DNA from: OLB9 sp041392785
GTDB lineage: Bacteria; Bacteroidota; Bacteroidia; Chitinophagales; Saprospiraceae
Assembly (NCBI GenBank): GCA_041392785.1
Contig: JAWKLK010000009.1
Span: 62,001 to 126,000 of the forward strand
Reading direction: 5' to 3'
Length of the DNA stretch: 64,000 bases
In this document: positions 63,001 through 64,000 of the stretch, piece after piece
How positions within the stretch are numbered: the first letter of the stretch is position 1
How the letters are laid out: every line of letters begins with the position of its first letter
Position numbers and translations under genes: made by a program
The notes under the pieces: model-generated
Databases searched by the model: none
What the model was told of the DNA's origin: nothing
Seen by the model: only the letters and a program-made list of their open reading frames with translations

Positions 63001-64000
63001 ACACTGCCATTAAAACAACTTAAAAAAGGTCCAAAACAATCATAGGCAATTGAAATAATCGGAGAAAATGATGCACCATTTATTGTGACAATCGCTGAAG
63101 TTGCAGTAGTTGGATCTATTTCAAAGGCGTAATAAGTAGCATTACCATCCGGATCACAAGCACCATCACCACAAAGACTCAAATTACAACCTGGTGAGCA
63201 GGCCTGCCCTCCAGTAGGTACTGACACAGGAGTCAAAGCACTACAGTCCGTAGCAGCATTACAAGATTGCGTCAATGGGTTTACTGACAATGAAAATGTA
63301 CCACAACCTGCAGAGTTGGATCCTACGCGTATATAGGTATTTTGTGTATCAAAGTCTTTGCAAGTAACAGTAGCAGTAATACTGTTTGTATTACAACCTG
63401 GTCTAAAATCATCACCAATCGGAGAGAGACTATTACAATCGGCACCTTGATAAACTTCCACGGCAAATTGTCCTGTCATGCTACCATTTGAGAAACTGAT
63501 TTCTAGACCGATGACATTTGCCGTAGCAGGGAATACAAACCATACAGAACTTTCTGTAGCGGTTGCGCCACAGTCTGAACCTACATCATTAGTAGCGCAG
63601 CACGTGGTATTTTGCGTAGCAGTCCCAATTACTTCAGCAGTACAAGGTGTATTGTTAGGCGGTAATACTTTTTGTGTTATATCAAATGAATAGGCTCCTC
63701 CTGTTGAATTTCCTACTGCAATATAATATGTACTTCCACCAGTAACAGGTATATCCTGAGTGTCACCAGTGATACAACCACCTCCAGCTAATTGAGATGG
63801 GCTATTTGTACCACAAGGTGAATCTTCAAAAATACCAAGGTATGCACCTCCCATAATATTAGTGATATCAATGGTCGAGGCATTGGCGTCCACGGTAAAT
63901 GCATGCCAAGTAGTAGGGTCGTCACCGAAAGTACAACTGCCAATATTAAATAGTTCAGTACAAGCATCGGTATTATCACCTGATACAGCGATAGCTTCGC
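57054..64000 (-). CDS. Giant repeat-rich surface protein with gliding-motility C-terminal domain (runs off the right edge)
   Basis: The frame is open from the TAG at 57054 to the window edge, at least 2,315 residues, with the start outside. From the edge inwards there are three Cys-rich pre-peptidase-type modules (64000 to about 62900), a mixed domain with many Trp and Cys, several Ig/PKD-like domains with YTVTATDANGC-type ends (about 62200-60480), then four tandem modules of 170-180 residues starting with C-x-C-P (60188, 59672, 59129, 58601), a SprB-like repeat (IACFGERGSISILNISGG, about 57810-57600) and a gliding-motility-associated C-terminal (type B) sorting domain starting VPNIFTPDNGNN and ending DVTLIR. 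It should be secreted by the T9SS and attached to the surface; adhesion or gliding is likely. Confidence 0.9.
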   Translation of the reverse strand, partial: EAIAVSGDNTDACTELFNIGSCTFGDDPTTWHAFTVDANASTIDITNIMGGAYLGIFEDSPCGTNSPSQLAGGGCITGDTQDIPVTGGSTYYIAVGNSTGGAYSFDITQKVLPPNNTPCTAEVIGTATQNTTCCATNDVGSDCGATATESSVWFVFPATANVIGLEISFSNGSMTGQFAVEVYQGADCNSLSPIGDDFRPGCNTNSITATVTCKDFDTQNTYIRVGSNSAGCGTFSLSVNPLTQSCNAATDCSALTPVSVPTGGQACSPGCNLSLCGDGACDPDGNATYYAFEIDPTTATSAIVTINGASFSPIISIAYDCFGPFLSCFNGSVTDPFSPGPGIIYVRVEASGGNALDDDFSVCVNAFDGGAFDCYSAQFTPSRPDYPNENPNGPYCSGEVVHFCYNVDFTVSPGGTAPPNGNNCQWIQGIVPVIHDGWDLVAMPVSSQGPGGWTWLAEDVVHYNFNSPQYAPITLPDGSLGLEWGAGGLTQGGAMPAGWYYASPGSGPNCTDGSNPDTAWGLPAGCGSSQNVNFCFDLKVKEFATIDECEAASLKISMFSFADGELGCWVNLSCALSTPYVWNGQPACNSIITIEGDDKEVCSGGTVNIVGTASDPGSIITLTTTDNPNVTGETLNGTFPFGVMNIFNDLVNTSTTVQIVEYVLTAAIPGQVCASPPKTILVTVYPELDVTINPNPTYVCNPGDCVNLAASTSGGTGNNYAYEWSGPSYTNSGSTVQVCPVANSQYIVTVTDDYGCTGTESVDVEIKDPVTVELDPLDIVICKDGIPGNSEYIFATLTSNQNPYFFTWSNPSGLVGGGAPFYTPTNDRFEIFEEQSNTAAGYVTVTATDLFGCTGTAEAFVTIDAGPEPTVTYDYNCGSPTVDIIADFEIGSSSTGLDKFELYACDSGSEVYIGELYNDPSIFQDIDIATYGTCFTVKTYTGSGCVVERTVNVVTSTGTPVQFSGPTSVCTGSAATIGVSNATDYTNGFIWNTGATTSVITVNPSQITTYTVTATDANGCKLIGTKTVDIDPIPMVTYSGSTTICQGQSTTLTASSDIANSTFVWTNTSTNAQTTGAQITVSSPGTYTLVATSPDLCPSSPLTVTISVDANLQPNINELSICDNSTGTLDAGSGFDTYTWSTGETTQTISVNAAGTYTVSVTQGTCSGTDIVNVVNNTTPPLMLPSTPISVCRVNSGLGDTFVNFISQISPTGINTNVREISGSGVDLTDLNNVSFIGVPVGTYSFEFTTTGAITPCNNSVDTLLITVTACQCPQILATGPFCNAGSTPIDMNTRKGNSSLGGTFSVINPAGINMVNGIFDPRGLAPGTYTIEWFLTSTCKPTIDVVVYDKPVIDLIQDKANVCNSNATGTTTLNLGTLLGSSTSAGTWSVVSGPTAGFLAPSTIDGTGLNAGDIIVLKYETNNAQSPCTNVSELVEITIKDCNCPDITIQKLTLCNGDNQQIDLNDPSVLSITPINLTGKWSSSATGAIISGRYFNAFGIPAGPYTITFTLDAPIAGCPPSYTNDVVIIRQPKAEVKGNGTACNANTGNGSVIVNLYDLLKVGYTTGGTWIQKSGTPSLTITNGQVDFTGQVIGSQYVFNYSLPAADPCIDLSVDVIVDVVDCNCPQILIDTPSPLCNESGILDLTTLEQSGNSTGNWSLKNAQGSPVNITGNILDAATLSAGDYTLTFTLVPAPGGTCPKDKSVPIRIEQQNNAVLRDTMVCNQISSQGASSLDLRGLITSVVGSGKWLDDTKTEITNFTNVSFVGMSPQTLTYYYTLSSISPCVNREIPVQIEVMDCSCPPITLGTIPSICTNSPTFDLSPYSDSNLPGQWVSSSAQLFINSNIASLVGVPAGVYEISYVLSNPPADPCPKEKKVMITIFNPKSAGSARGAEFCVGSTDILNLYDRLDNENVGGVWSAVNGPIPGFNAATGQFSLTNVGAGDYKFAYAFTNQAPCPDDREELTIRINALPVADAGSDKNLNCSIQSAELGTTNSSVGNNIVYEWQLAGKVVGNTRLLTVNKGGTYTLSVRDTVTNCAASSDVIVLQDNDFPIFDVVVDTIACFGERGSISILNISGGTAPYQISFDGGITYGVSSLINGLGGGQYKVLVKDDKGCVNDQYPVITFTEPPLFTVDLGSDFLMYLNTDTTINIVGQYDPATVQSISWKINGIDQPSANNVGSLPISIIEDIEVLVTVINKDGCIASDVLRISLIKLKPECVPNIFTPDNGNNANNTFSINCAEVALINNFKIYDRWGNLVYFQDNFTPLDRNKFWDGKFAGKPAEQGVYVYVVDLTYTDGSTETKSGDVTLIR
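58090..60188 (-). repeat. Four tandem C-x-C-P modules in the giant protein
   Basis: The protein repeats CQCPQILATGPFC (60188), CNCPDITIQKLTLC (59672), CNCPQILIDTPSPLC (59129) and CSCPPITLGTIPSIC (58601), spaced 516, 543 and 528 bases apart. Each unit has two similar halves: an opening with L-C-N, a G-x-W-x-x-x middle and a G-x-Y-x-x-x-F/Y-x-L ending, then a second such half. A partial half-unit precedes the first. They look like paired Ig-like domains held by the Cys pair at each boundary. Confidence 0.75.

Overview
The window looks like a chromosomal piece of a Bacteroidota bacterium, most likely of the Saprospirales/Chitinophagales side. The DNA is AT-rich, several genes have the Bacteroidota-type -7 element TAnnTTTG, and there are secreted proteins with type IX secretion (T9SS) sorting domains, including a giant adhesin-like protein with a gliding-motility-type C-terminus. 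Family markers such as DUF2480, a Bacteroidota-type FolP, a TamB with a divergent N-terminus and MqnD (futalosine route to menaquinone) fit this. Placement below phylum is inference. I see no rRNA, tRNA, CRISPR array or prophage.

Layout: (1) 1-1310 is the 5' part of a secreted protein on the minus strand that leaves the window on the left; its start lies behind a four-copy heptamer repeat that shifts the frame of a better signal peptide. (2) 1.7-16 kb holds housekeeping and envelope genes: rbfA, recG, an EF-G-like GTPase, a lipoprotein, tamB, folP, an M23 peptidase and a small GIY-YIG-like protein. (3) 16.1-20.6 kb (plus) holds asnS, a membrane-anchored protein overlapping an ABC-type ATPase gene, an HD phosphohydrolase and a YitT-type membrane protein. 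(4) 20.6-27.3 kb (minus) is a signalling block: CheY-like regulator, DUF1361 protein, unknown polytopic membrane protein, 7TMR-DISM histidine kinase and a response-regulator adenylate cyclase. The cyclase is split by an IS1595-type element with an 8-bp target duplication. (5) 27.5-33.4 kb (minus) holds HtrA-like protease, lytic transglycosylase, DUF2480, scpB, yqeY-like, rsmA and an outer-membrane barrel protein. (6) 33.7-37.4 kb (plus) is a compact run engB - acyltransferase - exonuclease - mqnD. (7) 37.4-43.0 kb (minus) is a tightly packed run tadA - rimK - aspartoacylase-like peptidase - folC - ubiX - queuosine-precursor transporter, followed by a small protein of a family often mislabelled as an ABC transporter ATPase. 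(8) 43.1-54.7 kb holds small exported proteins, a cation/proton antiporter, a saccharopine-dehydrogenase-like enzyme, two large T9SS cargo proteins and pyrR-pyrB. (9) 54.8-64 kb (minus) holds an enoyl-CoA hydratase, two lipoproteins and a more than 2,300-residue repeat protein that leaves the window on the right.

The points most worth a second look are the heptamer repeat and overlapping leader reading frame at 1308-1381, the IS insertion that splits the cyclase and its palindromic promoter, the membrane-protein/ATPase gene pair at 17.6-19.05 kb, the RimK/aspartoacylase pair, and the repeat architecture of the giant surface protein. I did not find a system that I can claim as wholly new; the candidates are stated with their limits.
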